Below the pieces are notes generated by a model that was given only the letters and a program-made list of their open reading frames with translations, was not told the DNA's origin and did no database searches. A stretch of DNA of 64,000 bases from Aquiflexum balticum DSM 16537 (GTDB taxonomy: Bacteria > Bacteroidota > Bacteroidia > Cytophagales > Cyclobacteriaceae), in assembly GCF_900176595.1 (NCBI RefSeq), contig NZ_LT838813.1, positions 4,854,001-4,918,000 of the forward strand, read 5' to 3'. The position numbers and the translations under genes were made by a program. Of the stretch, positions 1 through 8,449 are shown in pieces (within the stretch, counting starts at the first letter, position 1; every line of letters begins with the position of its first letter).

Positions 1-67
1 CTGAATTCCATGCCCTTGACAATGAATTTTTTATGGGCCTGTTTTGCCGTTTAAGAATGCACTGTTC

Positions 68-949
68 CTATTGTTGGATTCCCGTTAATTTTTCCTTTTC
101 TCTTGCAATAAATTCCCGTATTGAAGTTGGTTTCTTACCTGTGAGCTTTTGAAAGTTATCTGAAATATCCGGTTCTTTTTGAAACCGCGGCAAAAAATGA
201 AGGATGGTCATCACCGCTGCAAATCCGCTTGCAATTCCTTCTTTTCTCTTTTTGAAATAAAAACGGATCGGGTTGATGCTTTGAAAGCTTATGGTTTCTC
301 CGGTTATTTCACTCATCAAATCTACTACTTCAGCGAAATTCTTGTTTTCTGTTCCTGTTATCTCAAAAGACCTGTTTTGATATTTGCCAAAGTTTAAAAT
401 AAGGTAAGCTGTAACTTCCCCGATATTTTTGACATCAATCCAATTAAATTTTGCTTTACCTGAAGGCAGGGTAATGCTTTTTTGTTTTACAATTTCAGGA
501 AGCAATGTTGTCGTGAGGTTTTGCATAAAATAGCTCGGCCTGACAAAAATGTAGTTGAATTCAAGTTGCTGGATCAGGTTTTCAATTTTGTTATGTGGAA
601 TTACCTTGCTTTTCTCTGCCCCTTGGACTGAAAGAAATACCACGTTCCTGATGCCGTTCGCCTTAGCTGCAAGCAAAAGGGGGCGGAAGAATCTGTCAAC
701 TTCTGAAATTTGCGGTGGCCTGAGCAAAAACAGCACATCAACCAGATGAAAAGCAGCCGAAAAAGTATCCGGATTCTCAAAATCAAACTGTCTGAATTGA
801 AGGTTTACGGCATCCGGGAATTTCAGCTTGGCATCAGCAATGTCACGTACAGCCGCAATAATCTCACTATCCGAATTCAACACATTCAAATAATGGACGA
901 CTTCAAGTCCAATGTTTCCTGTTGCCCCGGTTACAAGAATTCGTTTCAT
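68..949 (-). CDS. NmrA-like NAD(P)-binding oxidoreductase
   Basis: A 293-residue cytoplasmic protein beginning with the Rossmann nucleotide-binding signature G8-A-T-G11-N-I-G14, after the strand MKRILVT. The order of elements (glycine-rich loop, FLSVQGAEKS strand, a YIFVRPSYFMQNL segment, C-terminal helices) is that of atypical short-chain dehydrogenases of the NmrA/NAD(P)H-binding group. Members bind NAD(P)(H) and act as redox sensors or quinone/azo reductases; the substrate cannot be read here. No classical YxxxK catalytic pair is obvious, as is usual for NmrA proteins. It is monocistronic or last in a run of minus-strand genes, 46 bp after the serine hydrolase. Family call secure, role unknown. 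Confidence 0.85.
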   Translation of the reverse strand: MKRILVTGATGNIGLEVVHYLNVLNSDSEIIAAVRDIADAKLKFPDAVNLQFRQFDFENPDTFSAAFHLVDVLFLLRPPQISEVDRFFRPLLLAAKANGIRNVVFLSVQGAEKSKVIPHNKIENLIQQLEFNYIFVRPSYFMQNLTTTLLPEIVKQKSITLPSGKAKFNWIDVKNIGEVTAYLILNFGKYQNRSFEITGTENKNFAEVVDLMSEITGETISFQSINPIRFYFKKRKEGIASGFAAVMTILHFLPRFQKEPDISDNFQKLTGKKPTSIREFIAREKEKLTGIQQ

Positions 950-995
950 TATCTTTTATTTCACCCTCACGATTGAAAAACACAATTTAGGGTCT

Positions 996-2033
996 TTATC
1001 TTTCTTTATTCCTCAATATGCTGACAATCCTGCTATAAATGATTTCCGCTAAATTCCAGTTATATCCGTCAAAATTGCTTGTATTATTGAATTGGATGAC
1101 AACCATGTCCAGGTCTTTGTGGTATTTGGCAATACTCTGATAGCCAGGAAGTAGACCAGTATGTTCATACACATAAATGGAGGAATAGATTTCCTGTTCA
1201 CCTTCATTAAACAGCGAACCGTCATTTAATGCACGTAAGAAAATCCCCACATCTTCTGCTGTAGCCAACATCAAGCCAGTATCTTCAGTTTTGAAATCGG
1301 TGTCAACACCAACATAATAGCCACTCATCACTTCTGCTATATCCACTTCATGCAAGCTACCAAAGGTATTTTTCAGCCCCATTGGTATCAGGATTTCCTC
1401 CTTGATATATTGCTGATGGCTATAACCCAAGGTTTTATCAAAGAGGTCAGAAATCAGCATATAATTGGTATTTGAATAACCATAACCTTCACCTGGCAGG
1501 AAGTCTGCCGGTAGATCGAGGGCGTATTCAAGGGTTTCCTGTTTATCCTTTGGCGGTTTAGTCCAATAATCAGGATGGTTTACAAAATCGGGTATGCCAC
1601 TCCGATGCTGCAGCATCATTCTCAAGGTTATTTTTTCAGAATTTTCAATTCGCACTGCAAGTTCCGGGAAGTAATCTGCGAGTGTTGTATCTAATGACAA
1701 ACGTCCTTCATTTACCAATTTTGCGGTAGCCGCAGCAATATATAACTTGGTAATGCTGGCAATCTTGAATAAGGCTTGTGGATAGGCAGGTATTTTATTT
1801 TTTCGGTCATGCCAGCCTGCCGCATAAAACTCCGGTGGATTTCCCGCTTGGTCCACGTAAACAATCATTCCATCAAATCCATAATCTATACCTTGCTCTA
1901 ATTGCTCTTGAACGGTATCAGGTAACGGTAAAATCCAAGCCTTTACCAAAATCCAAGGCACGAAGTACAAGGAGCTGATGCTTGCAACTATGAATATTAT
2001 TCTGAGATTTTTTTTCGATTGGTTTTTGGTCAC
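996..2033 (-). CDS. Beta-lactamase-family serine hydrolase, membrane-anchored
   Basis: A 345-residue protein with an N-terminal hydrophobic segment at about residues 10-33, so probably exported and anchored. It carries the three active-site motifs of the class C beta-lactamase/penicillin-binding-protein-like hydrolases: S93-I-T-K96 (nucleophile and general base), Y186-S-N188, and H291-T-G293 in place of KTG. The family includes D-aminopeptidases, esterases and PBP-like enzymes; HTG rather than KTG is common in the esterase/peptidase members, so antibiotic hydrolysis should not be assumed. It lies between the NmrA-like gene and the sigma-factor pair on the same strand with about 50-bp gaps. 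Confidence 0.85.
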   Translation of the reverse strand: MTKNQSKKNLRIIFIVASISSLYFVPWILVKAWILPLPDTVQEQLEQGIDYGFDGMIVYVDQAGNPPEFYAAGWHDRKNKIPAYPQALFKIASITKLYIAAATAKLVNEGRLSLDTTLADYFPELAVRIENSEKITLRMMLQHRSGIPDFVNHPDYWTKPPKDKQETLEYALDLPADFLPGEGYGYSNTNYMLISDLFDKTLGYSHQQYIKEEILIPMGLKNTFGSLHEVDIAEVMSGYYVGVDTDFKTEDTGLMLATAEDVGIFLRALNDGSLFNEGEQEIYSSIYVYEHTGLLPGYQSIAKYHKDLDMVVIQFNNTSNFDGYNWNLAEIIYSRIVSILRNKER

Positions 2034-2083
2034 GGTTTATAAAGTTCGACTAATTAGTTAGACTTAATCGCAAATTAAGAATT

Positions 2084-2731
2084 CTATATAGAATGCTGAT
2101 CTCTCAGTTCTTCCATTTCAGCAAGCGCATCCTCCAGCTTTTTCATTATTCCCCCATAAAGCGCGCCAACATCCTCCTTATGAATCCGCTTACTGAATAC
2201 GCTCATTAAGATAGCTACAACAATTATGACCAGTGTGGTGTAGGTATGGAACCCGAAAATTAAATCAGTTGTGCGCTCTGCTACAAGTTCTCTCATGCCG
2301 GCAAAAACATCCGACATCCAAATCCCGAAGTAAAAGGTAAGTAGCAGAAGAGGATAGACTACCCGGTACATTTTGCCATAGCGGTCGATAGACTGATCAA
2401 TCCAATCTTTAAATGATTTTAGAAAAAAATAACTGCTTTGTCCCTTATCAATCCCTTCTAAAGTCTTTAGTTCAAAGTAGGCAGTATAAGCGATATAAAT
2501 CAACATAATGAATAAAATGCTGCCTGCTATCAGGGCACCTATAAGGTAGGAACCGACAAACAGGATCACAGCACCGATGATGATCCCCCATATATTCATC
2601 TGGAACATCTTCTTGAATCTTTCTATTAGGTGTATCGACTTACGGTTATAGAGATCATTCACTTTTGGGGCCACTAAAGCATCGTTATTCAAAAACCCCT
2701 GTTTCCATATTGATTCAATCGACTTTTCCAT
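2084..2731 (-). CDS. Membrane protein co-encoded with ECF sigma factor (possible anti-sigma)
   Basis: A 215-residue protein with a charged N-terminal region, two hydrophobic segments at about residues 47-85, two more at about 123-145 and 163-183, and an acidic coiled-coil-like C-terminus. Its start lies 17 bp inside the end of the upstream sigma-factor gene, so the two are translationally coupled. In Bacteroidota the gene after an ECF sigma factor is usually its membrane-bound anti-sigma factor. Here no zinc-binding anti-sigma motif is visible, so the assignment rests on position and topology only. It could instead be a target membrane protein. Confidence 0.6.
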   Translation of the reverse strand: MEKSIESIWKQGFLNNDALVAPKVNDLYNRKSIHLIERFKKMFQMNIWGIIIGAVILFVGSYLIGALIAGSILFIMLIYIAYTAYFELKTLEGIDKGQSSYFFLKSFKDWIDQSIDRYGKMYRVVYPLLLLTFYFGIWMSDVFAGMRELVAERTTDLIFGFHTYTTLVIIVVAILMSVFSKRIHKEDVGALYGGIMKKLEDALAEMEELRDQHSI

Positions 2732-3206
2732 CTAATATTTTTTTTAATCGTTCTTTAATTCGTTTGATCCGGACACCGACATTGTTGGCATTTGTACCAG
2801 TGATTTCGGCTATTTCCTGATAAGACTTTTCGTCCAGGTAAAGTAATATTACTCCCCTATCTACTTCAGATAAACTTTTAATGGCATCATACAATTGATT
2901 GAGGGCTTCATCCGGAAATGCCTGAGTACTTTCTGCCAATTCGTTGGGCAGAAATTCAGAATTAAAAAGCTGCTGATTGTTTTTCTTTTTTTTCAGCATG
3001 GTCAAACTCACATTCAAAGCCAGCCTATACACCCAAGTAGACCATTCGGATTGCCCCCGGAAGTTGTTTCTGGTTCTCCAGATTTGTAAGCACACCTCCT
3101 GATAGTAATCTTCAAAGTCTTCCTGGGAATTTGTATATGCCCTACATATCTTTATGATGATGGCCGCATAAGGCTTGATCGATATGGTATAGAAGTCCTT
3201 GCTCAA
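2715..3206 (-). CDS. ECF-type RNA polymerase sigma factor
   Basis: A 163-residue sigma-70 family protein of normal ECF length. Region 2 is recognisable around residues 25-75 (EDYYQEVCLQIWR, then WSTWVYRLALN, typical of the sigma2 -10 recognition helix). Region 4 is at about 100-155 (LYDAIKSLSEVDRGVILLYLDEKSYQEIAEITGT followed by a basic recognition helix with the VGVRIKR pattern). It directs core polymerase to a small regulon, usually its own operon. It overlaps the downstream membrane protein by 17 bp and follows a small membrane-protein gene by 19 bp, suggesting a three-gene transcription unit. Confidence 0.88.
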   Translation of the reverse strand: MSKDFYTISIKPYAAIIIKICRAYTNSQEDFEDYYQEVCLQIWRTRNNFRGQSEWSTWVYRLALNVSLTMLKKKKNNQQLFNSEFLPNELAESTQAFPDEALNQLYDAIKSLSEVDRGVILLYLDEKSYQEIAEITGTNANNVGVRIKRIKERLKKILDGKVD

Positions 3207-3225
3207 GCTTTTAATTTTCAGTTTT

Positions 3226-3678
3226 TTATATCAGGTTTCCCGAAGCTTTGGCCTGTGATTCCAGATAAGTTGCTATGATTATTCCGGCTAGTGTTCCGAC
3301 TGAAACCCCTAGAGAAATACCCAAAGAACGCTCCAGACTGGAAAGTAATATAATTCCAAACAGTAACCCTATAGCGCTCCCAAGGATAATACCCAGGATG
3401 ATGTAGTACCCTTTGGCAATTAAAGAAAAAGTTTCTGCCAAATACTTTTTAAAACGCTGAAGTGCATTTTTAAAATGCTTGATGCCTTTTGAGGTATTGG
3501 TGTTTAAAGCCAAAGCATCGAGTTCCTTCTCTATGGATTGAACTTCAGACTTGGTAAAGCTTCTATTTTCCAGATGGGTAAGAATCCTGATAAAATCCCT
3601 GTACACCTTAATTTCAGACTTTTTGGTCGTCTCGGATCCTAAACGGTTGAATAGGTTGATTGCATTTTTGAGTGTCAT
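3226..3678 (-). CDS. Hypothetical protein with glycine-rich C-terminal membrane segments
   Basis: A 150-residue protein with a soluble, mixed-charge N-terminal 85 residues and a C-terminal pair of hydrophobic, glycine-rich helices (about 88-110 and 118-140, with GIILGSAIGLLFG and GVSVGTLAGIIIA). Such hairpins are seen in small membrane-anchored or pore-like proteins. It sits 19 bp upstream of the ECF sigma gene on the same strand and so probably heads the operon. I do not recognise a named family. Confidence 0.6.
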   Translation of the reverse strand: MTLKNAINLFNRLGSETTKKSEIKVYRDFIRILTHLENRSFTKSEVQSIEKELDALALNTNTSKGIKHFKNALQRFKKYLAETFSLIAKGYYIILGIILGSAIGLLFGIILLSSLERSLGISLGVSVGTLAGIIIATYLESQAKASGNLI

Positions 3679-3772
3679 AATTAATTCTTTACCTGTTTAG
3701 TGGCCCAAGTCGCAGAATTATTACACCCTCATGAAAAAAATTATAAAATAAAGCCGATTTTGTTGCTATTCA

Positions 3773-4285
3773 TCAACTATCGATATCTCCTGCCCGGAAT
3801 GACCATTCCATATGTTGGTCAAGATCTTGTCTTAAGAGCAGATTTAATTGGGCGGTATGGTGTTGCGTGTGTCTCATGTTATAGAGTAGAATTTCCAAAA
3901 TCGGATAGTCCATATCATTTGGGCCGTCTCCTTCTTTAAACCTTTCATTTAATTTTTCATCAGTCAAAGACAGAACCAGTTGTTTACATTTTTCACGGCT
4001 TTGTTTGAGATAGTCTACCAATTCTTCTTTGCTGTAAATTTTGTCAGGTATTGAATCATCAATAGCTTCTTTGGGTCTGTCTTCCGGTCCTTTTTGGGTA
4101 AAAGAAAGTAGCGGCGAAAAATTGCCCGGTGGCAATGTCGCATAGTAGTCCAAAAAAATGGCACTGTGAAAGGCTATAAAATAAAACCTCGGATTTCGCT
4201 CAAAATAATTGTCAGGGCAATTTGAAATCACATTGATCAGCATATCTATACTTGCTCCAAATTGGTTCCATATGATTTCTTTCAT
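3773..4285 (-). CDS. DinB-like four-helix metal-binding protein
   Basis: About 170 residues. The internal ATG at 4285 (MKEIIWNQFG) gives the usual DinB N-terminus and is preferred over a start at 4336, which adds 17 unrelated residues. A histidine in the helix around FYFIAFHSAIFLDYY and the HTQHHTAQLNLLLRQ helix near the C-terminus are the expected divalent-metal ligands of the DinB/YfiT fold. Relatives are DNA-damage-inducible proteins or thiol-transferase/hydrolase-like enzymes; the substrate is unknown. It is upstream of the ECF unit but with about 95 bp between, so it is likely separate. Confidence 0.78.
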   Translation of the reverse strand: MKEIIWNQFGASIDMLINVISNCPDNYFERNPRFYFIAFHSAIFLDYYATLPPGNFSPLLSFTQKGPEDRPKEAIDDSIPDKIYSKEELVDYLKQSREKCKQLVLSLTDEKLNERFKEGDGPNDMDYPILEILLYNMRHTQHHTAQLNLLLRQDLDQHMEWSFRAGDIDS

Positions 4286-4363
4286 AGATTTTAAGTAGGT
4301 TTTGGTCTGAAAAATCCCGCTATACTCTGCTTGCACCCCAGTGCTCTTGAAGCCTGATTAAGC

Positions 4364-4492
4364 TCAAAGCACCGGATGGGCACTTGAACCGCCGGTCTGT
4401 AGTAAAATATCGCCTTTTTTAAAGCTTGTTATTTTGACACTTGGGTCATTTTCCAATATGTGTTTTAACTCTTCCATCTTCATCCGAAGCAT
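4364..4492 (-). pseudogene. Crp/Fnr-family regulator, 5' remnant
   Basis: Reading minus strand from ATG at 4492 (or 4483) gives about 42 codons ending at TGA 4364-4366. The segment VKITSFKKGDILLQTGG matches the start of a cyclic-nucleotide-binding domain (Crp/Fnr proteins typically have SFKKGE-ILLxxG here). After it the frame ends at once, and no cNMP domain or helix-turn-helix follows; the downstream sequence is non-coding up to the DinB gene. I infer a deletion that removed about 80 percent of a regulator gene. The short length limits certainty. Confidence 0.5.
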
Positions 4493-4588
4493 CTCTTTAG
4501 ACTTGCCTGCCTTGAAATCAGTTTTACCTCTCTTTTCGATATTACCATATTCAAGCTGTTAAACATTTTTATTCTAAATAGAACATTC

Positions 4589-5572
4589 TCATAAAGCAGA
4601 GCTTTTAAGAAAAACCTGTAAGCCTGTTGACCGTTCCAATTCAGTTTTGAGTCTTTGTTCTTCTTCTTTATCATTTGGAAATGGATCAATTGCAATGATG
4701 ACTCCGGTTCCTTGAATAGATAACTCCTTAATAACAGGAGAATTTACGGATAATTCACAAACTTTACCTGCTTTTTCATAAATGGAAGCATGGAACAGAA
4801 TTCCTGAATTAAACTTTTGGTAATTAATAGTCAGTGGGAGGATGATAATTGCTCCAAGAATGATAGTTGCAATTGTTCCTTTGTAAAATCTTTTTCGGCT
4901 TTGGGCATTTTTAATCCCAAGTACAAAAAAGATTAAAATTGTGGCAAAAATTATTCCTATAAGATTGGTAACAAACAATAAAATACTTCCATAAGCTAAT
5001 ATAAAATGCCCCTGCTCAAGCATGATGCCGCAGGTGCAAAGTGGGGGCAATAAAGCCACGGCAATTGCCACTCCCGACAATATGGTTGAAAATTCACTTC
5101 GGTAATACCCCCAGGCACCTGCAGCCCCTGCCATTACTGCAATTCCAAGATCCCGCAAATCCGGTGATGTCCTGATCAACATTTCTTTATTGGGAGTTAA
5201 ATCAGGCAAAGTCAAGCCAATGAGGTAGGCTATTAAAATAGAACTTGCCGACCCAAGAATAATTATTCCAAACATTCTCAAGGCTTGAATTCTCCAACCC
5301 AATGCAACGGCACCGCCTAAAGCTAAAATCGGTTGGCCAAGCGGTGCAATAATCATTGCTCCAATTATTGTAGCAGATGAATTTTCGGAAAGTCCAAGAG
5401 AAGCCAGACCTATACTCAATAGAAGCATAAGCAAAAATGAATTTTGCCAGTCTTTTTTATAATGAAAAAACAGTTTATTGAAAACAGAGGCTCTTTCCTC
5501 AACCGGGACGTTCTCTGAAAAGAAATTCCTTTCAATGTCTAGGTCTTTTTCGTTAGGGTCTATTTGGACCAT
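4589..5572 (-). CDS. DUF389 family membrane protein
   Basis: A 327-residue integral membrane protein. A cytoplasmic N-terminal 45 residues is followed by about six hydrophobic helices. Conserved features of the DUF389 (TIGR00341/TIGR00271-type) family are present: SSATIIGAMIIAPLGQPILALG at about 65-88, AVMAGAAGAWGYYR, and GVAIAVALLPPLCTCG near the middle. A soluble C-terminal domain of about 75 residues contains GTGVIIAIDPFP. Molecular function of the family is not established. It is flanked by remnants and non-coding DNA and is probably monocistronic. Confidence 0.85.
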   Translation of the reverse strand: MVQIDPNEKDLDIERNFFSENVPVEERASVFNKLFFHYKKDWQNSFLLMLLLSIGLASLGLSENSSATIIGAMIIAPLGQPILALGGAVALGWRIQALRMFGIIILGSASSILIAYLIGLTLPDLTPNKEMLIRTSPDLRDLGIAVMAGAAGAWGYYRSEFSTILSGVAIAVALLPPLCTCGIMLEQGHFILAYGSILLFVTNLIGIIFATILIFFVLGIKNAQSRKRFYKGTIATIILGAIIILPLTINYQKFNSGILFHASIYEKAGKVCELSVNSPVIKELSIQGTGVIIAIDPFPNDKEEEQRLKTELERSTGLQVFLKSSAL

Positions 5573-6027
5573 AGGTAGATTATAGTCTTAATTTCAACGG
5601 TAGATAAATACAATTTATGGGATAAATCTCTCTATTTCGGTGTAAAGCTGATTGGGTTATCCGCTAACCTAATTTTTTGCTTTTAATGAATTACCCATGA
5701 TTTTTCATGGCCTGTTTAGGAGAAATATATATACCTCAAGTCAGTTTAATTTTCTTAAACATAACCATTTGACTATAAACAACAAATACCCTGAACAGGG
5801 TATTTTTACTTCTTTGCATTATAAGGAATGGGAAGATCATCTATGGATGTCGGTATTCATCTTACTACCGCTCTTTCAATCCTTTATCAAGTGAACTTTC
5901 TATACCGGTGATGCTGCCAAAACACTCATCGATCCTCTCCCCCGTCCGAATCTTTATTTATAAATGGGGCGATATTTTTTTCTGATGAAATTGAATAGAG
6001 TCTTGGAATTGAATTAATGATTCCTGG
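5573..6027. other. Non-coding gap with one perfect palindrome
   Basis: No convincing gene: the one frame open for 65 codons on the plus strand (from 5697) has no recognisable protein features and crosses a palindrome. The palindrome at 5784-5805 (AAATACCCTG-AA-CAGGGTATTT) is the core of the dispersed repeat module described elsewhere in this window, here without its usual flanks. Confidence 0.6.
5784..5805. repeat. Perfect 10-bp-arm palindrome (solo copy of repeat core)
   Basis: Arms AAATACCCTG and CAGGGTATTT separated by AA, followed by TTACT. The same core, more diverged, starts module A of the dispersed repeats near 8,460, 11,312, 17,505 and 27,910. Here the stem is perfect and the rest of the module is absent, so it may be either the best-preserved hairpin or an independent regulatory palindrome. 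Confidence 0.7.
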
Positions 6028-6606
6028 CTATGGGTTCGGCTTCCTATTTAAAATGTTCCTGATTCTTGAAATCTGTATTCTATGAGTTCTTTGAAGTAAA
6101 ACCGGATAAAAATTTGAAATAAAGTTTAATAATGTGGTGAAAAAAGCGATAGCGTAATGTCCCTTAAACAACATAAAAAATACCACAATCTGAATAACAA
6201 TCAATGCTGCCAAGTGTCCGAATTCGGATTGCCTGGTTTGGTAATCAAAATTGTCCAAACCCAATTTGGTGCCGTCAAAGAATTTCTGTCTATTTTCCTT
6301 CTTGCCCCAAAATACAAGGAGAAGAAATTTTTTGAAGTATTCCACCTTCAAGAGTTTGGATAATCTGGAGATTAAATCCGGATCCTTGATACGATAATAA
6401 TTTTCGCCCAATATTCGATTTGTCTTGTAGGCGAATCCCGGGAATGCAAAAATTCCTGTGATAAATAAATTCAACAAGAAAGCAATTAAAATTCTGATAG
6501 GAAGGATGAGTTCCGAGGGTTCGGCAAACCAAAGTGTCTTTAAGAGTTCATAAGACCTGTAGGCCAAGAATATCGCAATTATTGGAAACAAAATTTTCTT
6601 CAACAT
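6028..6606 (-). CDS. Hypothetical integral membrane protein
   Basis: A 192-residue protein with hydrophobic stretches at about 5-20, 38-62 and two near 130-165, and a basic C-terminus (RTHRIQISRIRNILNRKP). The central region holds many charged residues between helices (KLLKVEYFKKFLLLVFWGKKENRQKF). Bacteroidota genomes carry many such proteins of unknown function; no named family is recognised. The gene stands alone between two non-coding stretches. Confidence 0.6.
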   Translation of the reverse strand: MLKKILFPIIAIFLAYRSYELLKTLWFAEPSELILPIRILIAFLLNLFITGIFAFPGFAYKTNRILGENYYRIKDPDLISRLSKLLKVEYFKKFLLLVFWGKKENRQKFFDGTKLGLDNFDYQTRQSEFGHLAALIVIQIVVFFMLFKGHYAIAFFTTLLNFISNFYPVLLQRTHRIQISRIRNILNRKPNP

Positions 6607-6952
6607 TTTTTCAATATATGATTTAGGTTTTTTTCTGCAAAATCCTATTCCTTCAATATTTCTATCTGATTAATTACTGCGGCATCAGGATACCTAAAAG
6701 CAATCTATGGATTATTTCCCTTTTTTGAGCTTTAATGATTTATTCATCTATCCGACTTCCATCAATTGCGTCCTGCTTTAGCTGGACGGTTCCAAAACAG
6801 CCCGATTCTACAAGGGCTTTAGCCAAATAAATCATTTGGTGATGTTTGATCGCCTGCCTGCCGGCAAAGGCAGGCGCCACAAAACTTGATACCTGTCAAC
6901 CGGCAGGCAGGTTTAACACTTTCCCTGCCATTACTTTTACAAAATGTCAGCC
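6607..6952. other. Non-coding gap: repeat module C plus a GC-rich hairpin
   Basis: Positions 6745-6840 are a free-standing copy of repeat module C, otherwise found at the distal end of the long repeats at 8,450 and 11,215. Just after it, CGCCTGCC and GGCAGGCG (about 6850-6875) form a GC-rich hairpin, with a related CCGGCAGGCAGG segment near 6900. No gene is visible. Confidence 0.6.
6745..6840 (+). repeat. Dispersed repeat, module C only
   Basis: Near-identical to 11,630-11,724 and about 8,770-8,855 (shared landmarks: CGACTTCCATCAATTGCG, CTTTAGCTGGACGGTTCC, CCCGATTCTACAAGGGC). It shows that module C can exist without modules A and B. Confidence 0.75.
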
Positions 6953-8233
6953 TCAGTTATTCATTTTCACTTTAAGACCTTCGATTCTTTTCTTGTAGTA
7001 ATCGTTACCACTTAATTCAAAAGCTTTAGTTACATATTTGATTGCATTAGAAGAGTCCCCTTTTGCTTCATAATAATCAGCCATAGAATCAAAGGCATTT
7101 GCACTTTCAGGATAATACTCAGTGGCAAGTTCAAAGTACATTTTTGCCTTTTCAAACTGTTCCATATCCATATTCATGTAACCTGACATATTTAAAATTT
7201 CTTCCGGATAAGGAGGTTCAGCATATCCAAAATGGTCTTTGAGCTTCTTTTCCCTGTATTTTATTATACCGAGAAGCTCTTCTTTTGGTGTGTCAGGTGA
7301 ATTGAATTTATCTGTATTTTCCCATTGATACCATTCAAAAAGAGAGATTAATCCATCCATAATTGATGGAAAAGTAACAGTGCCGTGTATATCTCTTGGG
7401 TAAAATTTCCATTCTAAAGATAATCTGTTTTTAGCATTTTGCTTTACCATGTTTGAAAAGGCAATATTCGAACGGGCGAACAAAGTGAAATCTGTTGTAT
7501 CCTGCATTACATTGTCTATCGTAATCTGTGGGTTCTGCATGTGCAATTGCCCACTTAAAGACAGAAATAAAGCTTTGTTTTCATAATTCCGGGTAGCAAT
7601 TGTTTTATGTGCCTCGTTTAATAGTTTTTGGTCGTCCCAATCCAGACTTGGGTCAATGGCTAAATAATTCGCGAATAAATCGGGTTGGTTAATTAGTGTG
7701 GAAATAGTAAACAAACCTCCATAAGAATGACCAATTAATGTTCTATAATCAGTAACCGGATATTTGTTTTCTATAAAAGGAATAAGTTCTGTCTCGATAA
7801 ATTTCCTAAAATTATCAGCTTCCCCATTTTTTTCATGAAAAGGCATCCCATATTTAGTAGTTATAGTTGAAGTGGTTAGGTCTCTTACTCTATTTTTATC
7901 ATTCGAGATACCGACCATTACCATTTCAGGCGTAAAACCACCGCTATAATAATTTTGCACTTCATTTACTGTAGGAAGAAACATTTCTCCATCTAAAATA
8001 AAAACTACAGGGTATTTTTGATTTTTCTCAGGGGTATAACCGGCAGGCAGTTGAATATAAATCTTTCTTGGCTCATTTAGTACTTCGGAATAAAGACTAT
8101 CCAAAACACCTGCTTTTTGTAAAAAATGTTGATTTTGATTTCCCTGAGCTTTTACAAATTGTTGAAAGAAAATAATGAGTCCTATGGTCAATACTATTTT
8201 TAATCCTTTGGTCATTTTATTGTCTTTAATCAT
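6953..8233 (-). CDS. Secreted alpha/beta-hydrolase esterase (IroE/Fes-like) with C-terminal TPR
   Basis: A 426-residue protein with an N-terminal signal peptide (hydrophobic core LKIVLTIGLIIFFQQF, cleavage near VKAQG); ATG at 8218 is an equally good start. Residues about 40-310 form a putative esterase domain: YPVVFILDGEMF strand, nucleophile elbow GHSYGG with the catalytic serine, DPSLDWD, and a late DIHGTV with the probable catalytic histidine. The family includes esterase D, siderophore esterases and mycolyltransferase-like enzymes. Residues about 350-425 contain TPR-like helices (AKMYFELATEYYPESANAFDSMADYYEAKGD). Probably periplasmic; substrate unknown. Confidence 0.82.
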   Translation of the reverse strand: MIKDNKMTKGLKIVLTIGLIIFFQQFVKAQGNQNQHFLQKAGVLDSLYSEVLNEPRKIYIQLPAGYTPEKNQKYPVVFILDGEMFLPTVNEVQNYYSGGFTPEMVMVGISNDKNRVRDLTTSTITTKYGMPFHEKNGEADNFRKFIETELIPFIENKYPVTDYRTLIGHSYGGLFTISTLINQPDLFANYLAIDPSLDWDDQKLLNEAHKTIATRNYENKALFLSLSGQLHMQNPQITIDNVMQDTTDFTLFARSNIAFSNMVKQNAKNRLSLEWKFYPRDIHGTVTFPSIMDGLISLFEWYQWENTDKFNSPDTPKEELLGIIKYREKKLKDHFGYAEPPYPEEILNMSGYMNMDMEQFEKAKMYFELATEYYPESANAFDSMADYYEAKGDSSNAIKYVTKAFELSGNDYYKKRIEGLKVKMNN

Positions 8234-8274
8234 TCTTATTTTGCCTGTCTATTCCTAATTTAGGCTAACTGTAC

Positions 8275-8336
8275 GGCAGATTGGGTTCGGACCCTTATGG
8301 TCCGGTGGTCTTTTGGTGGCCTGACCCCAATCTGCC
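8275..8336. repeat. Long inverted repeat upstream of the esterase gene
   Basis: GGCAGATTGGG at 8275-8285 pairs with CCCAATCTGCC at 8326-8336. The loop contains a second hairpin with CGGACC and GGTCCG arms. It lies 42 bp upstream of the esterase start. It could be a transcript leader structure or the end of a small mobile repeat; there is no U-tract on either strand, so it is not a simple terminator. Confidence 0.6.
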
Positions 8337-8449
8337 TGTTATGTGTCTGTTCAGTTGTCCGGTACAATTTAACGGTTTTTCCGGCCCTTCCTATTTTTTT
8401 CGGGCCTCCATTTACAACTGAACCAGTTCGGGCGGCAATTCCTTTTTCT

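Noticed and set aside
4480-4695. 71-codon minus-strand frame
   Set aside because: Overlaps the 3' end of the DUF389 gene in another frame and has no independent features.
5697-5894. 65-codon plus-strand frame in the 5.6-6.0 kb gap
   Set aside because: No signal peptide or domain, crosses a perfect palindrome, and composition looks non-coding.
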